Shown: in pieces, positions 1-8,737 of the stretch | Layout: every line of letters starts with the position of its first letter | Numbering within the stretch: position 1 is the stretch's first letter | Assembly: GCA_964441775.1 (NCBI GenBank) | Contig: CAYTVL010000028.1 | Span: 1 to 64,000 of the forward strand | Length of the DNA: 64,000 bases | Direction: 5' to 3' | Source: SYOC01 sp964441775 | GTDB taxonomy: Bacteria > Desulfobacterota > Binatia > Bin18 | Notes under the pieces: generated by a model | The model's input: the letters and a program-made list of their open reading frames with translations, nothing else | What the model was told of the DNA's origin: nothing | The model's database searches: none | Position numbers and translations under genes: made by a program

Positions 1-1
1 G

Positions 2-1972
2 CCCCTATTTGCGATCCTCGCTGGCCTCTCGCTGCTGGCGATGGGGGGCTGTATCGCCAATTGGTGGTTCCTACGTCTCCGCGTGTTAATCGCGTCTGCG
101 GTTGTCGTGTTTGGAACGTCATTGATAACTGCGGTGATCCCTTTGCTCGTCCATGCGTACTGGGTGAAGCCGGACGAGTTGCGACTTGAGGCCCCTTACC
201 TGACGTACAATATTGCGGCGACGCGGTTTGGGTTTGGTCTCGATCAAATCACGCGTCGCCCCTTTTCCGCAGATGGTTCCCTTACGCCCGAGGTGGTGGC
301 CGCCAACGCAGAGACGATTCAGAACATCCGCTGGTGGGACCCTCGTCCCTTGCTGGATACGTACCGTCAGTTGCAAGAGATCCGTTTGTACTACGACTTC
401 CAGGACGTTGACGTTGATCGCTACACCATCAACGGGACGTATCAAGCCGTGTTGCTGGCGGGGCGCGAATTGAATCAGGCCCGCCTGGCGCAAGAGGCGC
501 AAACGTGGATCAATTTGCATTTCAAGTTTACCCACGGCGTTGGCTTGGCGATGAGTCCGGTGAATCAATTTGACGCCGAGGGGCTCCCCCTTTTCTACGT
601 CAAAGATATTCCGCCGGAATCGTCAACGAATATCGCTATCGAACGCCCGGAACTCTACTACGGCGTGCATACCAGCAACTATGTCGTGGTGGGCGGAGGA
701 ACCACGGAGTTCGATTACGCGAAAGGGCAGGAGAATGTCTACTCCACCTATCACGGCGGTGGCGGCGTGTCGTTACGCAGCGTGTGGAGGCGTGCGCTGT
801 TTGCTTGGTACTTCGGCGATCTCAAGTTATTGATTAGTGGGAATGTTACTGCGGAAAGCCAACTGCTGTTTCGGCGCATGATTCAGCAGCGCATTCGCGC
901 CGTGGCTCCATTTTTGCGACTCGATCACGATCCTTATCTTACCGTGAGCGACGGGCGTTTGGTTTGGCTCCAGGACGCATACACTGTGAGTGATGGGCTG
1001 CCCTATTCGCAACAGACAGGGCCTGAGGGCGTCAACTACATTCGCAATGCGGTGAAAGTGGCGGTGGATGCGTACGACGGCGTGCCGGTATTTTACCTCA
1101 CGGATTCGCAAGACCCGCTCGCGCGCACGTACCAACGGATTTTTCCGTCGCTCTTTCGACCGCTGGAACAGATGCCACAAGCGTTGCGCGCGCACCTCCG
1201 CTATCCGGAGGACCTCTTCTTCTTGCAAGCACAACTCTACAGCGCCTATCACATGACCAATCCCGAAGTGTTCTACAATAGAGAAGATTTATGGAGCGTG
1301 CCCCAAGAGCACAATCGGGGAAAAATGATTATGATGGAGCCGTATTACACCATCATGCGGCTCCCAGGCGAGCAGCGCACCGAGTTCGTGTTGATGCTGC
1401 CAATGACGCCCAGCAAACGCGACAATATGATTGCCTGGCTGGCGGCTCGATGCGACGGCGAGCATTATGGCGAGGTCGTGGAGTTCGCGTTTCCCAAGGA
1501 CAAGCTGGTGTACGGACCGGCGCAGATAGAAGCGCGGATCGATCAAGACACCACCATTTCCCAGCAGTTGTCATTGTGGAATCAACTCGGGTCGCGCGTC
1601 ATTCGCGGCAATTTGCTCGTTATTCCTCTGGATAATACCTTGCTCTATGTAGAGCCGCTGTATCTGAGCGCCGAGGCGCGGGAACTGCCGGAGCTGAAAC
1701 GCTTGATCGCCTCATCGGGAGATCGGGTCGTCATGGGGCAAAGTGTAGACGCGTTGCTGGCCGCTTTATCGGCAGGAGAAGGCGGGCAAACGCCGATCGT
1801 GACGAGGACTGGGCCAGCCCCTCCGTCAGCGAGCGCCGCAGCCGCGGCGCTTCTCCGTTATCGTCAAGCGCTGGAGGCCCTGCGCAAAGGGGATTGGTCC
1901 ACTTTCGGTAAGGAAATGGATGCACTCCAGAAAACCTTGGAAGAAGCGGCGACTCCGGCGGCGCCATCATGA
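2..1972 (+). CDS. UPF0182 family membrane protein, C-terminal part (5' end outside window)
   Basis: The frame is open to the window edge, so the true start lies upstream; about 656 residues remain of a family usually near 900. The visible part starts with two hydrophobic segments (roughly residues 2-18 and 25-48), the last membrane helices of the N-terminal membrane domain. A long extracytoplasmic domain follows, with family-typical stretches VKPDELRLEAPYL, YGVHTSNYVVVGGG and FAWYFGDLKLLIS. The C-terminus has the usual A/P-rich linker followed by a short helix (ALRKGDWSTFGKEMDALQKTL). The biochemical function of UPF0182 is unknown. The family assignment is firm; any role in transport or the envelope would be a guess. 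Confidence 0.9.
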   Translation, partial: PLFAILAGLSLLAMGGCIANWWFLRLRVLIASAVVVFGTSLITAVIPLLVHAYWVKPDELRLEAPYLTYNIAATRFGFGLDQITRRPFSADGSLTPEVVAANAETIQNIRWWDPRPLLDTYRQLQEIRLYYDFQDVDVDRYTINGTYQAVLLAGRELNQARLAQEAQTWINLHFKFTHGVGLAMSPVNQFDAEGLPLFYVKDIPPESSTNIAIERPELYYGVHTSNYVVVGGGTTEFDYAKGQENVYSTYHGGGGVSLRSVWRRALFAWYFGDLKLLISGNVTAESQLLFRRMIQQRIRAVAPFLRLDHDPYLTVSDGRLVWLQDAYTVSDGLPYSQQTGPEGVNYIRNAVKVAVDAYDGVPVFYLTDSQDPLARTYQRIFPSLFRPLEQMPQALRAHLRYPEDLFFLQAQLYSAYHMTNPEVFYNREDLWSVPQEHNRGKMIMMEPYYTIMRLPGEQRTEFVLMLPMTPSKRDNMIAWLAARCDGEHYGEVVEFAFPKDKLVYGPAQIEARIDQDTTISQQLSLWNQLGSRVIRGNLLVIPLDNTLLYVEPLYLSAEARELPELKRLIASSGDRVVMGQSVDALLAALSAGEGGQTPIVTRTGPAPPSASAAAAALLRYRQALEALRKGDWSTFGKEMDALQKTLEEAATPAAPS

Positions 1973-2035
1973 AGAATGAGAACGCGACACTGTAGAGAAG
2001 GGAAACCCGAGCCTCAGTATTGAGGTCCAGTGATT

Positions 2036-3367
2036 TCACTCTTGTGGAACATAAACCGCATACCCGCGAGGCGGGGCCCACACGTCAATCCATCCGTCCG
2101 CCTGCGTCTGTTTTGTGGAGGGAATGCCGGCATCGTTCTTTCCCCGCCATGCCTTGGGGACGAGGGTTGTGTTGTTCCATTGGGTGTGCACCCAAGTTCC
2201 TTGCCACTCTTCCCGTGTATTCAAAACGAAGATGAGGCCCTTCTGTCGGTCATAGCCGTTACGCTGCATGATGTAGAGATCATTCTGTACATGCAGCACG
2301 GATGTAGACCCGCCTGCGTAATCTTCATGGAGACGCACCAACGCAGCGATCCCGCTGGCGAGCCCTTCTTCCCCTAAATTCCAGGTGTAGTAGTCTTGCC
2401 AAAACACGCAGGGATAGCCTTCGTGGGTCAGAATGAACGCATAGGCCAACATCTTATCCGTGATGATCGGGTCCGTGCGAGCGATATCATGATTTTCAAC
2501 AAACGTGACTGCCTGTGCCGGTCGTTCATTGAGGAGCGTACCTGCCTCCAGTAGATGATGCACATCATACCCGGGGTCATGACACAGGTCGCGCAAGCGC
2601 TCACGCAGCGGGAAGTCGAACGCCCCAGCCGGATTGTCCGACCAGGCGTTTGTTTCGTCAAGCCAATCTTGAATCACCCGATCGCTATCCCAACACTCGC
2701 CCACGCCATAAGGTTTATAAACTTTGTCTCCCTTTTTCGTGCGCAACTCTTGGATCGCGCGCACCATCCAGCCTCCATACCCTTTGACACAGTCATAACG
2801 AAAACCGTCAAAGCCGATGTGGTCAAGCAGCCAGCGGGCATAGGTAAGGAGTTCGGTATACACTATAGGATTTCGATGGCAGAGGTCCGGCATGTCGCCG
2901 AACGTCATATTGTCCCACAATTCATAGTCTGAGGGATGAAAATATTCCCAGTTGCGCGAGAACTTTTTACTTCGTGGCGTGAACCGAGTCCAGCGTAAGG
3001 TGTGATCGACGGGATTGAGTTCTTGAGCGTCGGCTCCATTATTATGGTTCAGCACGAGGTCCGCGTACACTTCCAACTGCTGTCGATGCGCTTCATGAAT
3101 GAGGGTCAAGAGTTCTGCCTTGGCCCCGAACCAGGTTTTCGTGGAGCCTTTTTGCTCGAATTCCCCGAGGTCGTAATAGTCATACGGGTCATAGCCCATC
3201 GAAGGGCCGCCTATGTTCGCGGCTTTATTTGCCGGCGGGAGCCAGAGGGCGGTGAAGCCCACGGCTCGCAATGGGGAAATTCTACTGGTGAGATAGGTCC
3301 ACCATTGATACTCCAGGTTCTCCACCTGTGGACAGTCCCAATAAAACGCTTGCATCAGCACACCCAT
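2036..3367 (-). CDS. GH13 family alpha-amylase, cytoplasmic
   Basis: A 443-residue glycoside hydrolase family 13 (beta/alpha)8-barrel enzyme expected to hydrolyse alpha-1,4-glucan links. Conserved regions are visible in order: region I YADLVLNHN (Asp about 103), region II GFRYDCVKG (nucleophile Asp about 192), region III GVGECWD (acid/base Glu about 224) and region IV FVENHD (Asp about 294). The YDCVKGYGGW stretch followed closely by VGECWD resembles the plant/archaeal amylase subfamilies (GH13_6/7) more than the Bacillus type. There is no signal peptide, so it probably acts on intracellular glucan. The ATG is preceded by GGAGGATCAT on the coding strand, a good ribosome site. No glycogen genes are adjacent. 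Confidence 0.92.
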   Translation of the reverse strand: MGVLMQAFYWDCPQVENLEYQWWTYLTSRISPLRAVGFTALWLPPANKAANIGGPSMGYDPYDYYDLGEFEQKGSTKTWFGAKAELLTLIHEAHRQQLEVYADLVLNHNNGADAQELNPVDHTLRWTRFTPRSKKFSRNWEYFHPSDYELWDNMTFGDMPDLCHRNPIVYTELLTYARWLLDHIGFDGFRYDCVKGYGGWMVRAIQELRTKKGDKVYKPYGVGECWDSDRVIQDWLDETNAWSDNPAGAFDFPLRERLRDLCHDPGYDVHHLLEAGTLLNERPAQAVTFVENHDIARTDPIITDKMLAYAFILTHEGYPCVFWQDYYTWNLGEEGLASGIAALVRLHEDYAGGSTSVLHVQNDLYIMQRNGYDRQKGLIFVLNTREEWQGTWVHTQWNNTTLVPKAWRGKNDAGIPSTKQTQADGWIDVWAPPRGYAVYVPQE

Positions 3368-3436
3368 GATGATCCTCCTCCAATAAGGAATCTTTCACAG
3401 TACATGCTCACTATGGTTTCTTCGCAAGCATGGTTC

Positions 3437-5347
3437 TTAGACGCTCCCTTCAGTACGACGCGCCATGCGAGCTAATCCCCACGCTAACGCCGCGAATGGT
3501 GCGATTGTCAACACGTATTCAAGCGGGCCGCTGCTTTCGCCTCGCAGCATGAACGCGCGGTCCAGCCCGCTGACCACCAATCCCGCTATGCCGATGCCCA
3601 TCAATGCGTCGCCGGCGATCAAGCCTGAAGCAAAAAGAGTGGCTTGTTCGTTCTGTTGTTCGTAATGGTCGGGGCTCGTAATCTGTCGCTTCACCCACCA
3701 AGCCACAAGACCGCCCAGGATCAGCGACGCCGTCGTCGTGATAGGCAAATACAGACCAATGGCAAAAGCGAGACTGGGAATACCGAAGAGTTCCGTGCTC
3801 AGCGCCAAACCGGCCCCCAGCGACATCAACGCCCAAGGCAGTTGGCCGCGCATCACGCCTTCCACCAAGGTCGCCATAAGTTTGGCTTGCGGAGCAGGTA
3901 AGGCTTCCGAGCCCAAAGTATATGCGTGATGGAGTAAGAACAGCACCCAACCGGCGCGCACCGCAGCGACACACACACCGAGCATTTCCCCGAGCTGAAG
4001 ATAGCGAGGCGTGGCCCCAAGGAGCGCCCCGGTCTTGAGGTCCTGACTGACATCACCAGACAACGCGATGGCAATGCACACCACGGCGCCGCAGGTGATG
4101 GCGGCGCCCATGCCAGTCAGGCCCGTATGCCCAAAGGCTGCGAGCACCAAACTGATCGCCAGTAGCGCGGCGATAGTCATGCCCGACACTGGTTGTGAGG
4201 TAGAGCCAACGATGCCCACCATGCGGGCGGAGACGACCACGAATACGAATGCGAACCCTACGGCGAGGATGGCTGCGAGTAAGTTAAGCTGAAAAGTAGG
4301 GATGAGCCAGAGACCGAGGCCCAACGCGACAGAGCCGCCCACAACGAAGAACGGATGCAGGTCTTGCTCTGTGCGACTCTGGTCCATGCGATCGTCGCTA
4401 CGTGATAATCCAGCCAAGGCAACGTGGAGCGACTGAATCATGGCTGGCAGCGAGCGTACAAGCGCGACAAGCCCGCCTGCAGCGACGGCCCCGGCGCCAA
4501 CGTAGCGGACGTAACGTCGCCAAATATCAAACGCGCCGAGTTGACGCACGCTTTCGTCAAGCCCAAAAAACAGCCCCAGGGAACTTCCAGCGCTCGCGTC
4601 AAAAAGCGGGAGCAGCAAGGACCAGCCAATCACGCCGCCGAGCGCCATGAAACTCGCCACGCGGAGCCCGATGAGATAACCTACGCCGAGAAAGATCGGC
4701 GTCAGCTCGAAACCGATGGACGCTTTATGCAGCCGGGAAAAGCTCCAGAACACGGTGTCCTGCCAGAGCTTCAGGCCTTTCATCACAAACTGATAGGCGG
4801 CGCCAAGGCCAATGCCGAGAAACACCGGGCGGGCGCTGGCTCCGCCGCTATCGCCGGCGATTAGCACCTTGGCGCAGGCCGTGCCTTCCGGAAAAGGAAG
4901 CGCGTTGTGCTCCGTAACCGTGAGGCTGTGACGCAGTGGGATCATCATAAGGATGCCAAGCAGTCCGCCGGTGGCCCCGAGCAGAAAGATAAGGAAGCCG
5001 CTGGGATTGAGCCCCAGGAAAATCAGCGCCGGCACGGTGAAGATGACACCGGCAGCGAGCGATTCCCCCGTCGAAGCGATAGTGTGGGCGACATTGTTTT
5101 CCAGAATCGTGCCGCGCCGCAAAATACCCTTCAACACCGTCATTGAGATTACTGCGGACGGGATAGAGGCGGAGACGGTGAGCCCCACCTTGAGCCCGAG
5201 GTAGGCGTTCACCATCCCAAAAGTGACAGACAGCACCGCCCCGAGAATCACCGCTTGAGGAGTAAACTCGGGAATGGCCTGGTCTGCGCGAATGTAGGGC
5301 GTGAACAGGGGCGGAGCGTCGTGAGCGGGCTTCGTGCGCTTGGTCAT
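3437..5347 (-). CDS. OPT family oligopeptide/metal-chelate transporter
   Basis: A polytopic membrane protein of about 636 residues, hydrophobic through most of its length, with the N-terminal OPT signature (FTPQAVILGAVLSVTFGMVN, then AYLGLKVGLTVSASIP). OPT proteins are proton-coupled importers of oligopeptides or metal-siderophore complexes; the bacterial COG1297 branch is poorly characterised, so the substrate is open. The start is ambiguous. An ATG at 5347 (MTKRTKPAHDAPP) and an in-frame GTG at 5368 are both possible and neither has a strong ribosome site; the ATG was chosen. It is transcribed divergently from the Uma2 gene that begins about 120 bases away. Confidence 0.9.
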   Translation of the reverse strand: MTKRTKPAHDAPPLFTPYIRADQAIPEFTPQAVILGAVLSVTFGMVNAYLGLKVGLTVSASIPSAVISMTVLKGILRRGTILENNVAHTIASTGESLAAGVIFTVPALIFLGLNPSGFLIFLLGATGGLLGILMMIPLRHSLTVTEHNALPFPEGTACAKVLIAGDSGGASARPVFLGIGLGAAYQFVMKGLKLWQDTVFWSFSRLHKASIGFELTPIFLGVGYLIGLRVASFMALGGVIGWSLLLPLFDASAGSSLGLFFGLDESVRQLGAFDIWRRYVRYVGAGAVAAGGLVALVRSLPAMIQSLHVALAGLSRSDDRMDQSRTEQDLHPFFVVGGSVALGLGLWLIPTFQLNLLAAILAVGFAFVFVVVSARMVGIVGSTSQPVSGMTIAALLAISLVLAAFGHTGLTGMGAAITCGAVVCIAIALSGDVSQDLKTGALLGATPRYLQLGEMLGVCVAAVRAGWVLFLLHHAYTLGSEALPAPQAKLMATLVEGVMRGQLPWALMSLGAGLALSTELFGIPSLAFAIGLYLPITTTASLILGGLVAWWVKRQITSPDHYEQQNEQATLFASGLIAGDALMGIGIAGLVVSGLDRAFMLRGESSGPLEYVLTIAPFAALAWGLARMARRTEGSV

Positions 5348-5465
5348 GTGGTTGATGTTTTCTGTCACAGTAAAAATTGCTCGGACTGTATCACCGTTCT
5401 TGTTCCTGTGGCAAGGATTGCAGTTTACTCTGGCTTATGGTGCAATAAGGTCTGTCGAGGTGTGT

Positions 5466-6017
5466 ATGAACGCTGAGCATCAAGCGACAGTTGGGGATCT
5501 TTACCACGTTATTGAAAACGGCAAAGCGGAAGTTTTGCACGGGGAGTTAGTGCTGATGCCTCCAACTGGAGATTTACCAAATAGCGCGGCTGGAGAGGTT
5601 TTCGTCGCTCTTCGTGACTATGCGCGACGTACCAGAACGGGTCGCGCCTATACTGACAACGCCGCTTTCATCGTGAACTTACCCCATCGAAATTCCTTGA
5701 GCCCTGATGCCGCTTTTTATGTGGGGCAAAGGACCGGCGGCAAGTTTCTCCAGGGAGCGCCTCTCTTCGCGGCTGAGGTGCGCAGTGAAAATGATTACGG
5801 CCCGGTAGCCGAACAGGAGATGGCGGCGAAACGAAGAGATTATTTTGCTGCGGGGACGCAGGTTGTGTGGGATGTCGACGTGCTCAAAGAACAACTTGTG
5901 CGGGTCTATCGGGCGCAAGCTCCAGACACGCCAACGATCTACCGGCGTGGTGAACTCGCTGAGGCAAAGCCGGCTCTTCCTGGATGGACATTCCCTGTCG
6001 ATAATTTGTTTTTGTAG
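5466..6017 (+). CDS. Uma2 family (DUF820) putative endonuclease
   Basis: A 183-residue protein of the Uma2/DUF820 PD-(D/E)XK nuclease-like fold. Visible landmarks are an N-terminal Y-x-x-I...G-x-A-E-V-L-H-G-E-L strand pair, SLSPDAAFY (the Asp of PD), FAAEVRSEND (the Glu motif) and AAKRRDYFAAGTQVVWDVD (Lys plus the GxxxVWxVD strand). The ATG at 5466 matches the family N-terminus (MNAEHQATVGDLY); the 44 codons upstream in frame look like non-coding intergenic sequence. The family is expanded in cyanobacteria and in many uncultured lineages, and its biological role is not established. A second copy in this window (26125-26886) is broken by an inserted element. Confidence 0.85.
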   Translation: MNAEHQATVGDLYHVIENGKAEVLHGELVLMPPTGDLPNSAAGEVFVALRDYARRTRTGRAYTDNAAFIVNLPHRNSLSPDAAFYVGQRTGGKFLQGAPLFAAEVRSENDYGPVAEQEMAAKRRDYFAAGTQVVWDVDVLKEQLVRVYRAQAPDTPTIYRRGELAEAKPALPGWTFPVDNLFL

Positions 6018-6092
6018 AAATAATAACTCTGAGCGACAAACGACCGAATCCGAAGAGCGCGACAAAGAGAGAAATGGTGGAAAGGGTGGGGC

Positions 6093-6404
6093 GTGAAAAA
6101 AACGAAGTGGATGAAAATTTTCCTACTGATACTTGTCCTTGGCGTTGCGGCCTGTAGCGCGAAGCAAACGCTGCCGAAAGATGAAATGGGCGCTGCGGCG
6201 ACCGATTCCTTTAACGATCCGTTCTTTACGCAATCTCTAACCGGAGACGATTGGGCCTGGCAACGAAGTGAAAGTGCGGCTGAAAAGCCGGAGGAGCCTG
6301 AGAAACCGAGAACCATGCTCGAACAGAGTGAAGGCGTAGTGTTCAGCACTTTGCTGGTCGGCGCTTCTCTTGCCAAAATGCTAGCGGTTCCGTTTCTTTT
6401 CTAG
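6093..6404 (+). CDS. small lipoprotein, function unknown
   Basis: A 103-residue protein beginning at a GTG with a lipoprotein signal peptide: KKTKWMK, a hydrophobic core FLLILVLG, then the lipobox VAAC with Cys at about residue 21. The mature part is acidic and hydrophilic (SFNDPFFTQSLTGDDWAW, then an E/K/P-rich linker), and the C-terminus ends in a short hydrophobic segment (LLVGASLAKMLAVPFLF). A purine/G-rich stretch (GGAAAGGGTGGGG) precedes the start. No known domain was recognised. It follows the Uma2 gene by about 75 bases on the same strand and could share its transcript. Confidence 0.7.
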   Translation: MKKTKWMKIFLLILVLGVAACSAKQTLPKDEMGAAATDSFNDPFFTQSLTGDDWAWQRSESAAEKPEEPEKPRTMLEQSEGVVFSTLLVGASLAKMLAVPFLF

Positions 6405-6493
6405 CTTCTCTTTGGGGTCAGATCTTGCAAGAGCACCCTGCCAGGACGGATATCAGTAAGAGAAAAAGCTGGATTGCAAGACCTGCCCCCCTT

Positions 6494-7804
6494 TTATCTC
6501 CGCCAGAAGATCACCATTCCTACTCCCGCACAGACGCTGCCGCACACGTACATGATCGGGAAGCCGAACGTAGCGGCGATTGCCCCCATGACGATGCCGC
6601 CGAGCCCCATGCCTAAATCGAGTCCTTGACTGAACGTGCTCATCCCAAGGCCCCGTCGGTCCGGCGCTAGTCGGTCGATTGTAAACGCGTTGAGTCCGGG
6701 CTGCGCAAGCCCAATTCCTAATCCGTAGAAGCTGACGGCGACATACAGAAAAATTGGGCTGAGCGCGCAGGCGAACACCAGCAACGCCACGACCATACAC
6801 ACCAGCCCGGGGGTAATCACCGCAGAACGACCGAAGCGATCGCCGATGCGCGCGCCGAAGACCCGCGTGCTCACGAGTGCGAGCGCATACGTTGAGTACA
6901 GAAACCCCGCATTGTCCATGCCCAGCGAGCGGGCGTAGAGCGGTAGAAAAGTCGTGTACGAAGTAAAGGTGAGGTACATGAAGAACTGAACCGCGGTCGG
7001 GAGCAGCGCCTCGCGCGCATAGAGCGGACGTTTCGTAGTGGTAGGCACAGGCGTGTGGACCTCATGCATGCCGCAACTCAACGCGCTGGACAGAAAGGCG
7101 AACCCGGCGGCAGTGAAAAACAGCAAGACAAAGTTGTCCGGCCAGGAGGTGGTCTCCGTGAGCCCCGGCAGTATTTGCACGAGCCGTTCTTCGACGGGAT
7201 GCAGGCCTTTGCTACTCATCAACCCGAGCGCAAACGGCGGGACAATCCCCATCGCGAGAGAGCTGACTAACCCCCAGGAGCTGGTCGCTTCGCCGCGTCG
7301 CGCCGGTGGGGCAACATCCGCCAGGTATGCGCCCGAGGCGGTGGTAAAGCACCCCAGCGCCGCGCCATAGAGTACGCGTAAACAGAACAAGAGCTCCAGA
7401 CGTAGCGCCCATGCGTGGAGCACGGCGCCGCAGGCGAACAGGGCGATTGAAGCGCTCATGAGTCGCACGCGTCCGTGATGATCCACCCAGCGACCGGCGA
7501 GCGGTTTGATTAAAAACGAAACGAGGCTGGCAATTCCGATCAGAAGCCCCACATCGGCTTCACGTCCGCCAAGGTGTTTAATGAAAAACGGCAGGGTGGG
7601 AAAGAAAAAGAAGAAGCTGAAGAAATAAGTCAACGTGACGAGACACAATAAGCTGAAATTGCGTGTGAAGAGGGGAGGAAAATCATCCGTCCTTGGCCTT
7701 TCGGCTCCGTGCCCCGCTTTTGCTGACGCCCCCGTGAAAAAAGTCATGGCCGCATCATAAGCAGAAGCAGTGCTTGGGTCGAGCTCCTTGTGTGAGGGAG
7801 GCAT
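6494..7804 (-). CDS. MFS family transporter
   Basis: A 436-residue major facilitator with the expected twelve hydrophobic segments. The MFS loop 2-3 signature appears as GRWVDHHGRVRLM (about residues 104-116), with the repeat-like GARIGDRFGR in the second half. It has a hydrophilic N-terminus of about 45 residues before the first helix (FSLLCLVTLTYFFSFFFFF). It is most like general drug or sugar efflux permeases (YfcJ/arabinose-efflux type), but the substrate cannot be read from the sequence. The start could instead be the internal ATG at 7747; neither has a clear ribosome site. The nearest upstream gene on the opposite strand begins about 270 bases away, across a repeat-filled gap. Confidence 0.85.
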   Translation of the reverse strand: MPPSHKELDPSTASAYDAAMTFFTGASAKAGHGAERPRTDDFPPLFTRNFSLLCLVTLTYFFSFFFFFPTLPFFIKHLGGREADVGLLIGIASLVSFLIKPLAGRWVDHHGRVRLMSASIALFACGAVLHAWALRLELLFCLRVLYGAALGCFTTASGAYLADVAPPARRGEATSSWGLVSSLAMGIVPPFALGLMSSKGLHPVEERLVQILPGLTETTSWPDNFVLLFFTAAGFAFLSSALSCGMHEVHTPVPTTTKRPLYAREALLPTAVQFFMYLTFTSYTTFLPLYARSLGMDNAGFLYSTYALALVSTRVFGARIGDRFGRSAVITPGLVCMVVALLVFACALSPIFLYVAVSFYGLGIGLAQPGLNAFTIDRLAPDRRGLGMSTFSQGLDLGMGLGGIVMGAIAATFGFPIMYVCGSVCAGVGMVIFWRR

Positions 7805-7838
7805 AACGATTTCTTGGGGAAAGTATTTTCAGCTCTCC

Positions 7839-7922
7839 TTGGATTCCCGCCTTCGCTGGAATGACGAACGAGGCAGAGCCGTCATTCCGGGCAAGGCCGC
7901 AGGCCGCGACCCGGAATCCAGT
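7839..7922. repeat. dispersed palindromic repeat, GTCATTCC type
   Basis: Two adjacent palindromic units: one from GGATTCCCGC to GCTGGAATGAC, and one from GTCATTCCGGGC to GACCCGGAATCC. The same sequence family recurs at 19093, 22083 and 24531. It lies in the 266-base gap between the MFS gene and the NIPSNAP gene; the rest of that gap holds no recognised feature. Confidence 0.75.
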
Positions 7923-8070
7923 ATTTTGTTATGCAGCTGTATGAGGAGCATGTGGGCATTGACCGTCCCGGTGGGGGGTGGAATGCTGCGGACGCAGGCC
8001 ACTCTGGCGAAGACGGACAAGGAAGAGGTGGTCCAGGGGAGGCGCTGTTCGCGCAAAAGGAGGGATTCCC

Positions 8071-8724
8071 ATGATCTATGAATGGCGAACGTACGAAGCA
8101 ATGCCGGGCAAGCTTCCGGCTCTCCATACTCACCTTGAAGTCGCTGCCGGCTTATTCCAGAAACATGGTCTTGGCGTGCTGGGGTTCTGGATTGAGGAGG
8201 TCGGCGCGGGCCCCCAAGTCACCTACATGTGGAAGTACGAGAACGTGGAGGAGCGGCAGCGAAAGCTGGCCGCCTTCGCAACGGACGAGGCCTGGAAGCA
8301 GCAGGTCGCGGAGGAGACGGCGAAGGAAGGGGTGATTGTCGCCCGCATCCACAACACGATGCTGCAACCAACTCCTTACTCACCCGAGCCCCAGTTGCAG
8401 ACAAAAGTTCAAGAGTGGCGCGTGTACGATGCTGTGCCCGGGCGACTCCCTGACCTTCACAACCGGTTCGCCAACCATACTCTAGGACTCTTTGCGAAGC
8501 ACGGGATTACCAGCATCGGTTACTGGACCGAAGTCTTCGGCACGAGCAATCGGCTGGTGTACATGCTGGGTTACCCGAGCCTGAGCGATCGAGAAAAGAG
8601 TTGGGCGTCGTTTCAGGCGGACCCAGCCTGGCAACAGGCGCGGGCAGAATCGGAGAAGAATGGTCCCTTGGTGGCGAAGCTCTACAATCTCATCCTGAGA
8701 CCCACCGCCTACTCGCCCAAATAA
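8071..8724 (+). CDS. NIPSNAP family protein, two-domain
   Basis: A 217-residue protein made of two copies of the NIPSNAP ferredoxin-like domain. The first starts IYEWRTYEAMPGKLPALH and the second QEWRVYDAVPGRLPDLH; each continues with a KHG-x-x-x-x-G-x-W motif and closes with ILRPTAYSP-like ends. The ATG at 8071 follows AGGAGGGA, a strong ribosome site, so the longer open frame upstream is not used. NIPSNAP proteins are small dimeric alpha/beta-barrel proteins often encoded beside catabolic enzymes; their precise activity is unknown. The gene is 13 bases ahead of a thiolase-like gene, which suggests co-transcription and a role in the same degradation pathway. Confidence 0.88.
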   Translation: MIYEWRTYEAMPGKLPALHTHLEVAAGLFQKHGLGVLGFWIEEVGAGPQVTYMWKYENVEERQRKLAAFATDEAWKQQVAEETAKEGVIVARIHNTMLQPTPYSPEPQLQTKVQEWRVYDAVPGRLPDLHNRFANHTLGLFAKHGITSIGYWTEVFGTSNRLVYMLGYPSLSDREKSWASFQADPAWQQARAESEKNGPLVAKLYNLILRPTAYSPK

Positions 8725-8737
8725 TAAGGAGGGAGCG

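Noticed and set aside
5334..5465. N-terminal extension of the Uma2 protein at 5466
   Set aside because: The extra 44 residues match no Uma2 N-terminus and lie in the intergenic region shared with the divergent transporter gene.
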